Below, in pieces: positions 43,910 to 51,218 of a stretch of DNA of 55,650 nt. The stretch spans positions 1 to 55,650 of the forward strand of contig CANQNF010000018.1 of the NCBI GenBank assembly GCA_947625125.1, in the 5' to 3' direction. The notes under the pieces are model-generated. The model saw only the letters and a list, made by a program, of their open reading frames with translations, was not told where the DNA came from and did not search any database. Position numbers and translations under genes: made by a program. This DNA comes from an uncultured Clostridia bacterium. Its GTDB lineage: Bacteria; Bacillota; Clostridia; Oscillospirales; Ruminococcaceae. Every line of letters begins with the position of its first letter. Position 1 is the stretch's first letter.

Positions 43910-44728
43910 TTATTTGTAGAATTCATAGTCGTCGGCGTCGACTTCTTCGTAGTTGGCCGGGACGGTGAAGTCCATGCCGGAGGTGTCGCTGTCTAAAATC
44001 TCAACGTCGTACAGCGAGAAAGAGCCGTCCGAATAGACGTCGCGGACCTTGATTTTGTCGCCGTCAAACGTCCAGGTGGAGCGTATGCCCTCGGATTCTA
44101 TGTCGTAGACCTCCTCGGTGTCGCTCTCCGAGACAAGGGTGTAATTTTCCGGGCCGTAGCCGAAGTAGATGTAGGGTTCGGGGTCGTCCTCATAGACCAT
44201 GAAGAACTTGTTGTCGTCGTCGATTATGGTTATCTTTCTGCCCTGGTAGAACCTGTGTACGGAATTTGTCCGATATATCGCGTTTTCGCCGTCGATATAG
44301 TATTCCACCGAGGTCGTGTAAATTTCCGAGCCGTCGTAGCTTGCGGCGGCGATGTATTTGGCATGCACTTTTTTAGAGTTGAAAAGTCTCAGGCAATCCA
44401 TCGCCCTCGTGTCGGGAACGCTCGGGTCGTCCTCCACGGTTTCGGTCTCCTCGGCAGTCGTTTCGGGCGCGGGCGTTTCGGGCGGCTCAGTCTCGGGGGC
44501 GGGCTCTGTTACGGCCTCGGTCGTTTCCGATTCGGGCGCCGCCTCCGGCTCGGTCATGGCGGTGGGCTCGGGCTCGTCCGTCGCGGGCGGGTCGGTGACA
44601 AGGTTTGCGGGGACGTTAGGGTCGCGGGTGACTACGACGGGCCTTTCCTCTTCGGGGTTTCCGCATGCCGTGAGAGCGACGCATATTACAAGCGCTGCCG
44701 AAAGTATTTTTAAAACATTATTTTTCAT
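43910..44728 (-). CDS. Lipoprotein with acidic Thr/Pro-rich linker, unknown
   Basis: This 272-aa lipoprotein starts at 44728 (GGGAGG upstream; lipobox ICVALTAC, Cys 22). Residues 30-120 form a Glu/Pro/Thr linker, probably crossing the wall. The C-terminal roughly 150 residues are beta-rich (YIAAASYDGSEIYTTSVEYYIDG, later FDGDKIKVRDVY) and look like a LolA/outer-surface beta-sheet type, but I do not recognise the family. It is followed by a cyclophilin gene. It resembles the other linker lipoproteins of this window in design. Confidence 0.75.
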   Translation of the reverse strand: MKNNVLKILSAALVICVALTACGNPEEERPVVVTRDPNVPANLVTDPPATDEPEPTAMTEPEAAPESETTEAVTEPAPETEPPETPAPETTAEETETVEDDPSVPDTRAMDCLRLFNSKKVHAKYIAAASYDGSEIYTTSVEYYIDGENAIYRTNSVHRFYQGRKITIIDDDNKFFMVYEDDPEPYIYFGYGPENYTLVSESDTEEVYDIESEGIRSTWTFDGDKIKVRDVYSDGSFSLYDVEILDSDTSGMDFTVPANYEEVDADDYEFYK

Positions 44729-44910
44729 GGTATCCTCCCGTATTGTTCCTCTTCCTGATTCGGTGCGATCGGCCGTCTTTTGCATAAAACCGGCGGCTGC
44801 AATAATTGATTATGACTATTATACAACAATTTTTTCGGGATTTCAAGGCGGATGAGAATATTTAAGGAATTTCCCGCAAAAAATAATAAAAAATTTACGG
44901 AAGTGATAAT

Positions 44911-45936
44911 ATGTCAATTCGCATGGGCCGATCGACCGTCATGCTCGAAAACGGCGTTTCGGTAATTTCTTCGTCGGCCGTCGGCGGAAAAAAAGAGGGC
45001 GAGGGGCCTTACGCGGGCTGCTTTGACTATATCGACAAGGACGGCTACTTCGGCCAGCCGAGCTTCGAGCTTGCCGAGAGCGCCATGCAGGGGCTTGCCC
45101 TGCAAAACGCCCTTGAAAAGGCAGGAAAAGAACCGGGGGACATTTCTTTGCTCATAGGCGGAGATCTTCTTGACCAGTGCATAGGAACGTCGTTCGGCAC
45201 AAAGGATTTCTCGCTGCCGTTTTTGGGGATATACGGGGCGTGCTCGACCATGGCCGAGGGGCTTTTACTGGCGGCGCTTCTGACCGACGGAGGAGCCGCC
45301 GAGACTGCCGCAGCGATAACCTCCTCGCATTTCTGCACGGCAGAACGGCAGTACCGTTTTCCTCTTGCGTACGGCAATCAGCGAACCCCGACCTCTCAGT
45401 GGACGGCGACGGCCTCGGGCGCTTTGCTGCTCGAAAAAGGGAACGAGCCGCCTTTTGTGAGGGCTGTCACTATCGGCAGAATCGAGGACAAGGGCATAAC
45501 TGACGCTAACAACATGGGGGCGGCGATGGCCCCTGCGGCTTACTCTACGCTGTCGCAGTTTTTCGGCGACTCGGGCTGCTCCCCCGAAAACTTCGACTAT
45601 ATTGTAACGGGCGATCTCGGAAACGTCGGGTCACGGCTTTTGTGCGAGCTGCTCGAAAAAGACGGCGTAAACATTCGGGAGAGGCACCTTGACTGCGGCA
45701 GGATGATATATGACGAAAAAAGTCAGGACGTTCACGCGGGAGGTTCGGGCTGCGGATGCTCGGCCGCGATGCTCTGCGGGTATTTACTGCCCGAAATAAA
45801 AGCCGGGAGGATAAAAAACCTGCTCTTTGCGGCAACGGGCGCGCTTTTAAGCCCGACGTCGAGTCAGCAGGGGCTGTCGGTGCCGGGAATATCTCATCTT
45901 GTGTGGCTGTCGCACGACCGAAACGGAGGGCTGTAA
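44911..45936 (+). CDS. spoVAD: Stage V sporulation protein AD
   Basis: This 341-aa thiolase-fold protein binds dipicolinic acid and helps move it into and out of the spore. GACSTMAEGLLLAA near residue 110, SHFCTAERQYRFPLAYGNQRTPTSQWT near 131-157 (in segments) and VTGDLGNVGS near 231 match the family. No strong ribosome binding site beyond GGAAGTG. spoVAE follows directly; the usual spoVAC upstream is missing from this locus. Confidence 0.94.
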   Translation: MSIRMGRSTVMLENGVSVISSSAVGGKKEGEGPYAGCFDYIDKDGYFGQPSFELAESAMQGLALQNALEKAGKEPGDISLLIGGDLLDQCIGTSFGTKDFSLPFLGIYGACSTMAEGLLLAALLTDGGAAETAAAITSSHFCTAERQYRFPLAYGNQRTPTSQWTATASGALLLEKGNEPPFVRAVTIGRIEDKGITDANNMGAAMAPAAYSTLSQFFGDSGCSPENFDYIVTGDLGNVGSRLLCELLEKDGVNIRERHLDCGRMIYDEKSQDVHAGGSGCGCSAAMLCGYLLPEIKAGRIKNLLFAATGALLSPTSSQQGLSVPGISHLVWLSHDRNGGL

Positions 45937-46290
45937 ATGGACTATATAAAGGCATTTTTGGTAGGCGGGCTGATCTGCGCGATAGGTCAGGTCCTTATAG
46001 ATCGCACTAAGCTGACCCCGGCGAGAATTCTGACGGCGTTTGTCGTCGCGGGCGTTGCCCTCGGCGGGCTTGGGTTGTACGAGCCGGTCGCCGAATTTTC
46101 CGGCGCAGGCGCGAGCGTCCCGCTCACGGGGTTCGGGTATCTCTTGGCAAAAGGCGTGCGGGAGGCCGTAAACGAAAAAGGGTTCTTGGGGGTATTCACC
46201 GGCGGGCTGACGGCCTGCGCTGGAGGAATAGCGGCGGCGATGGTGTTCGGGGTGGTAATGGCAGCGCTGTTCAGGGCGAGGAGTAAATAG
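45937..46290 (+). CDS. spoVAE: Stage V sporulation protein AE (AEb type)
   Basis: This 117-aa integral membrane protein has four hydrophobic segments and the family features FLVGGLICAIGQVLIDRT, TPARIL and GFGYLLAKGVREAVNEKG. It works with SpoVAC and SpoVAD in the dipicolinate channel of the spore inner membrane. Its ATG follows the spoVAD stop with no gap. Confidence 0.93.
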   Translation: MDYIKAFLVGGLICAIGQVLIDRTKLTPARILTAFVVAGVALGGLGLYEPVAEFSGAGASVPLTGFGYLLAKGVREAVNEKGFLGVFTGGLTACAGGIAAAMVFGVVMAALFRARSK

Positions 46291-46505
46291 GGAGGGGCGT
46301 TCCCCACACTTAAAGACCCACACACCATTCCTACGCTTACAGCATAACAATGCCTTAATCCCCCACCAACCCCTGCCATTCATAAAGCAACAAGTGTTGT
46401 TTCCATAAATGTAAAGCTCACCTTCCGCATGAAATTTGTTTTTATGCCGCACACCTCCCTTTACCTGCCGTATCTATCGGGGAAAAGCCTTTGTCTCGAT
46501 TGGAT
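46291..46505. other. Intergenic stretch after spoVAE
   Basis: I see no gene. A short open frame at 46429 lacks a credible ribosome binding site and a recognisable product. Composition turns AT-rich here, marking the border to the next island. Confidence 0.5.
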
Positions 46506-46541
46506 AAAAAAACCGGCGGCTTTGATTTCTCAAAAGCCGCC
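46506..46541 (-). terminator. Strong terminator of the secreted-protein gene
   Basis: On the minus strand, GGCGGCTTT (46541-46533) pairs with AAAGCCGCC (46523-46515), followed by GGTTTTTTT. A second long hairpin with G-U pairs lies between it and the stop (about 46570-46614). Confidence 0.88.
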
Positions 46542-46617
46542 GTGCAAGAATAGGCACATGAAAGGACATTTGCTGTACGACGGCTTTTTCTTTTTCCGTC
46601 GCACGGCAAGCCATTAA

Positions 46618-47223
46618 CTATTCATGTTTTTTCAAAATTGTTTTCGCTTCGTCAGCGGTCATGTTTCCTGCTTCCACTTGAAGCTCGGTGTATGCTTCCA
46701 ATGCCTCATACAGTTCCTTTTCCGTGTCATAGGTGCCGATAAATTCATATCCGTTTTCGGTACAAATCACTGTCTGAAATCCCTCTGTATGAGCAGCATT
46801 GGGGTAACTTACGAAATACTGGTCGTCAGCGTCGCTTTCTCTTTTTCCTATAAGCAAACCGTCATCTGATCTTTCCAGCAGTTCATAGTAGTGCTGTATA
46901 ACCGCGTCAGCGTTTTCCTGCGTCCATTCCCCGGCTTCCACTAACGCTGATATTTCAGCTTCCTGTTCCTTGATCCATGTGGAAAACTCATTATGGCTGT
47001 AAAAATCATGTGTTTCCTCACAAGAAAAAGGGTTCCATGTGTTTCCACCGTCATAGCTTGATGTTAAAGTATCTTCATCCTGCCTGATCATAACGGTGGA
47101 TAGCTGCGTAGGCGCAGATTGCTCTGTAAAGATATTGTGAGTATCAGCAGAGCTTGCAAAACCGGTTAAACTGCCGCTAACCAAGAGCAATGCTGCCAAA
47201 CTCGATAATATTTTGCCTTTCAT
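46618..47223 (-). CDS. Secreted protein of unknown function near a two-component system
   Basis: This 201-aa exported protein has a signal peptide (MKGKILSSLAALLLVSGSLTGFASSA, cleavage near 25, no lipobox Cys). Two segments share the pattern EAG..T.E.A: VEAGEWTQENADAVIQHY near residue 96 and QVEAGNMTADEAKTILKK at the C-terminus, suggesting a repeated helical unit. AAAGGAGG precedes the ATG. The gene is AT-rich like the kinase and regulator genes next to it. Two direct repeats upstream suggest control by that response regulator. Confidence 0.75.
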   Translation of the reverse strand: MKGKILSSLAALLLVSGSLTGFASSADTHNIFTEQSAPTQLSTVMIRQDEDTLTSSYDGGNTWNPFSCEETHDFYSHNEFSTWIKEQEAEISALVEAGEWTQENADAVIQHYYELLERSDDGLLIGKRESDADDQYFVSYPNAAHTEGFQTVICTENGYEFIGTYDTEKELYEALEAYTELQVEAGNMTADEAKTILKKHE

Positions 47224-47307
47224 AGGCTGCCTCCTTTATTGAATGTTTTCCGTGCCCTCCTTACATTCCGCAGTATAGGCTGCCAAAGTTGTATCGGTAT
47301 AAAGCCA

Positions 47308-47327
47308 ATGTTGAATATATGTTGAAT
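47308..47327. promoter_or_regulatory. Direct repeats, candidate response-regulator site
   Basis: ATGTTGAAT occurs at 47308-47316 and 47319-47327, 11 bp apart, as expected for tandem binding by an OmpR/PhoB-type regulator. On the minus strand they lie upstream of a TATACT -10 box with a weak -35, in front of the secreted-protein gene. Confidence 0.5.
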
Positions 47328-47331
47328 GAAC

Positions 47332-47360
47332 AAAAACTGCCCTGCTGAAATGCAAGGCAG
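47332..47360 (-). terminator. Terminator of the histidine kinase gene
   Basis: On the minus strand, CTGCCTTGC (47360-47352) pairs with GCAGGGCAG (47345-47337) and is followed by TTTTTG. Confidence 0.85.
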
Positions 47361-47365
47361 CGGAT

Positions 47366-48484
47366 TCAGAATTGAATAGTAAAGCACATGCCGTTGTCAG
47401 TGCTTAAAGGGAAAAACCGATATTTTAATTTTAATTTTTTAAGAATTGTATCTACAATATATAATCCTAATCCATTGCCGCCTGTATCGTGATCTCTTGA
47501 ATGATCTGTACGGTAAAACGGCTCAAAGATATGTTTCAAATGTTCCGGCGGTATCGGGGTACATTCATTTATAACCGATAACGATCGCCCGCTGATCGAA
47601 ACGGTTATATTCTTTCCGGCTTCTGTATAATTGACAGCATTAAGCAGAATATCAGACAGTGCCTTTTTTAGCAGTTGTTCCGATATGTGAAGCGATATAT
47701 CGTTTTCAAGCATAACATCAAACCGTATTGCTTTTGTTTCTGCTATTAACTTAAACGGTTCACACATTTCGGAAATTACTTTTTTGAGGGAAATATCCTG
47801 CTCACAATCATTTGCCCCGTCTGAATGTAAGCGCGACATACTCAATATATCCTTGATCATTTTGCCAAGCTGTTCTACCGCTTCTTTGCATTTCGGAAGA
47901 TATACGTCATAATCTGCATATTCTCCGATACCGAGTATCATATTTTCCAGCGTTGCATTTAACTCCGTAACCGGCGTTTTCAGTTCATGGGAGGCAATAC
48001 GCAAAAAATCTAATTTCTCTTGTTCGGCTTTGCTGACATTTTCTTTTTCAATCTCTAAATGTTGAATGGCAGAGACAAGAGTACGATACAACTGATTTAT
48101 ATCATCAGCCAAAAATCCTATTTCATCTTTTGAAGTTATTTTTATTTTTGCGTTGGTATTTAATTCGGTCATTTCTTTTACAGTCTTTGCAATCGAAAGG
48201 ATAGGAGAAGTTAGTCTTTTAGAAAACAAAAAGGAAAATATGAAAGATATTACAAAACAGCCCAAAAATGAAATAGGGAAAGACTGCAATATTGTATTTG
48301 TAATGAGCTTCTGCATATCAACCTCGGAATAAGACACTGCGCCAACATTCGTGACATAATTTGACGTGATAAGCACATTCTGCGTAGGGGCAATATAGAA
48401 TATTAAGCAATGTGCAAAAAGTGTGATCATTAACATCATGCTGAATGTAAACAGAAATACTTTAGGAAATATTTTCAGTTTCAT
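47366..48484 (-). CDS. Sensor histidine kinase
   Basis: This 372-aa membrane kinase has transmembrane helices near residues 8-32 and 70-92, with about 38 extracytoplasmic residues between them, a HAMP linker (RLTSPILSIAKTVKEMTELN), the phosphoacceptor His in ASHELKTPVTE near 166, and the ATPase domain with N, G1 and G2 boxes (NAVNYTEAG, GGNGLGLYIVDTILK). The sensor loop is too short to bind a large ligand; membrane or antimicrobial stress would fit. It overlaps the response-regulator gene by 4 nt. Confidence 0.92.
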   Translation of the reverse strand: MKLKIFPKVFLFTFSMMLMITLFAHCLIFYIAPTQNVLITSNYVTNVGAVSYSEVDMQKLITNTILQSFPISFLGCFVISFIFSFLFSKRLTSPILSIAKTVKEMTELNTNAKIKITSKDEIGFLADDINQLYRTLVSAIQHLEIEKENVSKAEQEKLDFLRIASHELKTPVTELNATLENMILGIGEYADYDVYLPKCKEAVEQLGKMIKDILSMSRLHSDGANDCEQDISLKKVISEMCEPFKLIAETKAIRFDVMLENDISLHISEQLLKKALSDILLNAVNYTEAGKNITVSISGRSLSVINECTPIPPEHLKHIFEPFYRTDHSRDHDTGGNGLGLYIVDTILKKLKLKYRFFPLSTDNGMCFTIQF

Positions 48485-49155
48485 TTACAATAACCCCACG
48501 TTTCAAATTTGTATCCTATTCCCTTGACGGTTGTTATACAATCCAGTTTCAGCTTTTTTCTCAAATTGCGAATATAAGCGTCTATTGTCCGATCTATAAT
48601 TGCACAATCATAACCCCATATATCATCAAGTATTTGATTGCGCGATAATACCAGTCCCTTATTTTCGATCAGCAATTTCAATATTTCAAGTTCTTTCGGT
48701 GTAATATCAATTTTCCCGTTCTCATCAAAAGCCGTATAGCCGGAAAAATCTATACAAACCCCGCCTAATTGTATTTTATTCAAAGCTGCTTTATTGCAGC
48801 TCCTGCGAAGCAAAGCATTTATTCTCTTTCCCAATAAAAGCATAGAAAAGGGTTTGGTTATATAGTCGTCGGCTAATTCATCAAAGCTGTTAGATTGGGT
48901 ATATTCATCTTCAATAGCTGTAAGCATGATCACGGGAATATTACTGCTTTTTCTAATTTCATGTAACACTGCCATTCCGGACATTAACGGAAGCATAATG
49001 TCAAGGACGATCAAATCCAATTCGTCCTCGCGAAAATGTTTTAATGCGTCTGCTCCGTCGTAAGCAGAAACAAGTGTGTGTCCGGCTGTTTTCATATACT
49101 CGCATATTGCTTTATTGGTTCCCTTATTATCTTCAACGATCATAATTTTTGCCAT
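48481..49155 (-). CDS. OmpR/PhoB-family response regulator
   Basis: This 224-aa regulator has a receiver domain with phosphoacceptor Asp 52 (LIVLDIMLP), Asp 9 and Lys near 102 (ITKPFS), and a winged-helix output domain (WGYDCAIIDRTIDAYIRNLRKKL with the VKGIGYKFE tail). The start at 49155 is set by GAGGAGG 8 nt upstream. The overall style is VanR-like. It partners the kinase encoded next. The likely target is the secreted-protein gene with the ATGTTGAAT repeats. Confidence 0.92.
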   Translation of the reverse strand: MAKIMIVEDNKGTNKAICEYMKTAGHTLVSAYDGADALKHFREDELDLIVLDIMLPLMSGMAVLHEIRKSSNIPVIMLTAIEDEYTQSNSFDELADDYITKPFSMLLLGKRINALLRRSCNKAALNKIQLGGVCIDFSGYTAFDENGKIDITPKELEILKLLIENKGLVLSRNQILDDIWGYDCAIIDRTIDAYIRNLRKKLKLDCITTVKGIGYKFETWGYCK

Positions 49156-49189
49156 TTCTTCCGCCTCCTCGGTATAACATATCATATCT

Positions 49190-49500
49190 GTGTTGTACCA
49201 ATATGAAATTCTGAAAATTACTTTTTTCGTTTATCGGTCGGTTTTTTCGCAGATTTTGGTATCAGCTGCATACTCCCAAACTTTACAACTCCCGGTATAC
49301 AGTCCCCCGCAAAGTTTTGTACCCGTCTTTGTGAAATTCCCTATTTGTCCGCTGCTTCGGCGCAAGGCATGTATTCCATAGGTACATGTTTTTCTTAGGA
49401 TTTATCAGTATAATTATACATGACGCGCCGTGCAAAAGCAATAGAATGAAAAATATTTATTTTGATTATAATTTGGAGATGGAAAGCCGCAAAGTTTGAG
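49190..49500. other. AT-rich intergenic stretch upstream of the response regulator
   Basis: No gene recognised. The promoter of the regulator gene must lie here, but I see no convincing -35/-10 pair. Confidence 0.4.
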
Positions 49501-49525
49501 ATTTTAGGATAGAATGATTTTTAGA

Positions 49526-49715
49526 GCAAGATTCTCCCGCGGGAGCAAATTTGGCTTAAAGCACAAATTTGTCTGCGCGGAATCTTGTTGGGGAGTGCCT
49601 TCCCCAAACCCTGCGCGTCGTCGCAAGCTCCGTATCGTTCGTTTCCACCTAACAGTGAAAACTCGCTCGCTCCGCTGCTCCTCCTTTTCCCCACAAAGTC
49701 TTGGGACTTTGTGGG
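49526..49715. repeat. Intergenic hairpin array
   Basis: A set of hairpins: an outer CAAGATTC/GAATCTTG pair with inner CGCG and CAAATTTG repeats (about 49529-49592), TTGGGGA/TCCCCAA near 49590-49610, and a perfect 12-bp stem CCCCACAAAGTC (49688-49699) with 49704-49715. The design is like the GC-rich arrays elsewhere in the window but the sequence is different. Non-coding. Confidence 0.7.
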
Positions 49716-49739
49716 GACCCCAATAAAAATTATGCCAAC

Positions 49740-50436
49740 GTGCCAAATTGATACGTTGGTATTTTTATGCTCAAATTATTTTCGTCACAGTTGGTTTTTC
49801 TCAAATTTAAGTGTTACTGAAACGAAAACATTCGATAAAAAATTGCACAATAAAGCAATCGCCAAAAATTTGTCCGTTTATGGTGAGGGGGGTAACACAA
49901 AACTTGAACGCGGTTATTTGTCCTGCGGCGAGAATTCACAGAAAATTTACATCTGATACCCCATTTTTTTCAAGAAAATGTCCGTTTAAGGTGGAAGGGA
50001 AAATAATTTTGCAGAATTAGTGGACAAACCTGCGCCGAGATGTCCGTTATAAAGTAGAAAGATTTTTTGATGAGATTGGCAAAAAATCATTTTTCGGTGT
50101 GGAAGGAACTAAAGGTTTGGCAAAATCGAAAAATTTGCGTTGAGGGTAATGTGGGAGAATGTTGTTCACGAAAATTTTACAATTCTTATACCGATTATTT
50201 GCCGAAAAATTGTCCGTTGTAAAGTGAAAGGGCAATGAGCGCTATGATTCAAAACGTCCGCTTGGTCGGTAAAAAATGTGTATGTATTGAGATAATCGAG
50301 CAAAAAATGTGCTTTTTGAATAGAAATCGCGGCAGTTGGTGCAAAACAGCGAGCAGGGCATATTATCTCGACCGAGTAATCTCAATCGCTTATAGGCGGC
50401 AAAAATCGTGAAAATCAACACAAATCACGACAATAT
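49740..50436. repeat. Degenerate TGTCCGTT repeats in an AT-rich non-coding stretch
   Basis: A motif of the form TGTCCGTT-TAAGGTGGAAGGG recurs four times in the same direction: 49871, 49979, 50041 and 50211. Two of the copies are preceded by a related sequence (GAAAATTTACATCTGATACC near 49941 and GAAAATTTTACAATTCTTATACC near 50169, compared in parts), so the unit is about 80 nt and diverged. No gene was recognised in the roughly 700 bp. Confidence 0.6.
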
Positions 50437-50499
50437 TTGCAGTCCTTAACCGCATATCTCTCGTCGTCAATTCATATCTTTCAGAAAGGGGGCTTTGAT

Positions 50500-50676
50500 T
50501 TGGAAGTAATCGTCCATTATCCAAAGGACTCGGAAAAGAAAAAGGAGCTTGAAACCTCCGTTTCAAAGTTCCGTGCGGAATTTATAATCGATTACATAAA
50601 CAAGCTCAACTGTCCTTATGAGCAGAAACTGCGGCCTGCCGGCGCGGTGGCGGGAAAAATCAAGAACGACGCGTAA
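50500..50676 (+). CDS. Small conserved-type protein often found beside mobile elements
   Basis: This 58-aa protein starts at TTG 50500 with AAAGGGGG 7 nt upstream, reading LEVIVHYPKDSEKKKELETS and later FIIDYINKLNCPYEQK. From memory, short proteins of the EVIVxYP...CPxEQK type occur near clostridial site-specific recombinases; their role is unknown. It is not inside the sigK element as I read the borders but 180 bp outside it. A terminator follows. Confidence 0.65.
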   Translation: MEVIVHYPKDSEKKKELETSVSKFRAEFIIDYINKLNCPYEQKLRPAGAVAGKIKNDA

Positions 50677-50751
50677 TTATCCCTTGATTTTTGTCTGCAA
50701 TGGTGATATGCTGATTAGTAATTGCGGTATGCGTTTTCGGATGCATACTTG

Positions 50752-50782
50752 AGGGAGTCGAAGAAATTCGGCTCCCTTTTCA
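50752..50782 (+). terminator. Terminator of the 58-aa protein gene
   Basis: AGGGAGTCG (50752-50760) pairs with CGGCTCCCT (50769-50777, one G-U), followed by TTT. Confidence 0.75.
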
Positions 50783-50856
50783 TTGGCATTTAAAATTTAC
50801 TTAAAGAATTTCTCCCACATTTCAGTGCTCGCACCCCCTGCCCCCGCGGCCCGGCC

Positions 50857-51218
50857 CTACCCCCGGAGCTCGGCACGCAGCTTGTCGATGGCCTTTTTCT
50901 CGATCCTTGATACATAGCTTCGGGAGATCCCTCAAGCCTTGCTACCTCTCTCTGGGTCAGCGGCAGACTTCCCGCAAGCCCGTACCGAAGCGCTATTATC
51001 CGGCGCTCCCGCTTGTCAAGGCACTCCGATATTTTTCTTCGCAGAAGCTCCGAGCCTATTCTCAGATCGACCTCCTCGGCAAGATTTCCCTCGGCCGGGA
51101 GGATGTCGATAAGGGTCAGGGCGTTGCCGTCCTTGTCGACGTCTATCTGCTCGCCGAGACGTATCTCCCCGGCTGTCTTTTTAAGCGCCCGAAAGTGCAT
51201 GAGGATCTCGTTTGCCAT
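50857..51218 (-). pseudogene. sigK: 3' half of sigK (sigma-K), split by an element and frameshifted
   Basis: The minus strand encodes the C-terminal part of sigma-K, the late mother-cell sigma factor: NEILMHFRALKKTAGE, KDGNALTLIDIL, RERRIIALRYGLAG and TQREVARL. After GLAGSLPLTQREVARLEG a single missing base near 50929-50931 shifts the frame; in the next frame the sequence continues as SRSYVSRIEKKAIDKLRAEL to a TAG at 50859-50857. The upstream half of sigma-K is absent; the sequence begins at NEILM, exactly where skin elements of Bacillus and Clostridioides divide sigK, and a serine recombinase gene is joined here. Confidence 0.87.

Noticed and set aside
46429-46617. A 62-codon plus-strand frame
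   Set aside because: It overlaps two terminator hairpins of the opposite gene and has no ribosome binding site.
49740-50436. A possible CRISPR array from repeated TGTCCGTT motifs
   Set aside because: Repeats are degenerate, only four, unevenly spaced, and no cas genes are near.
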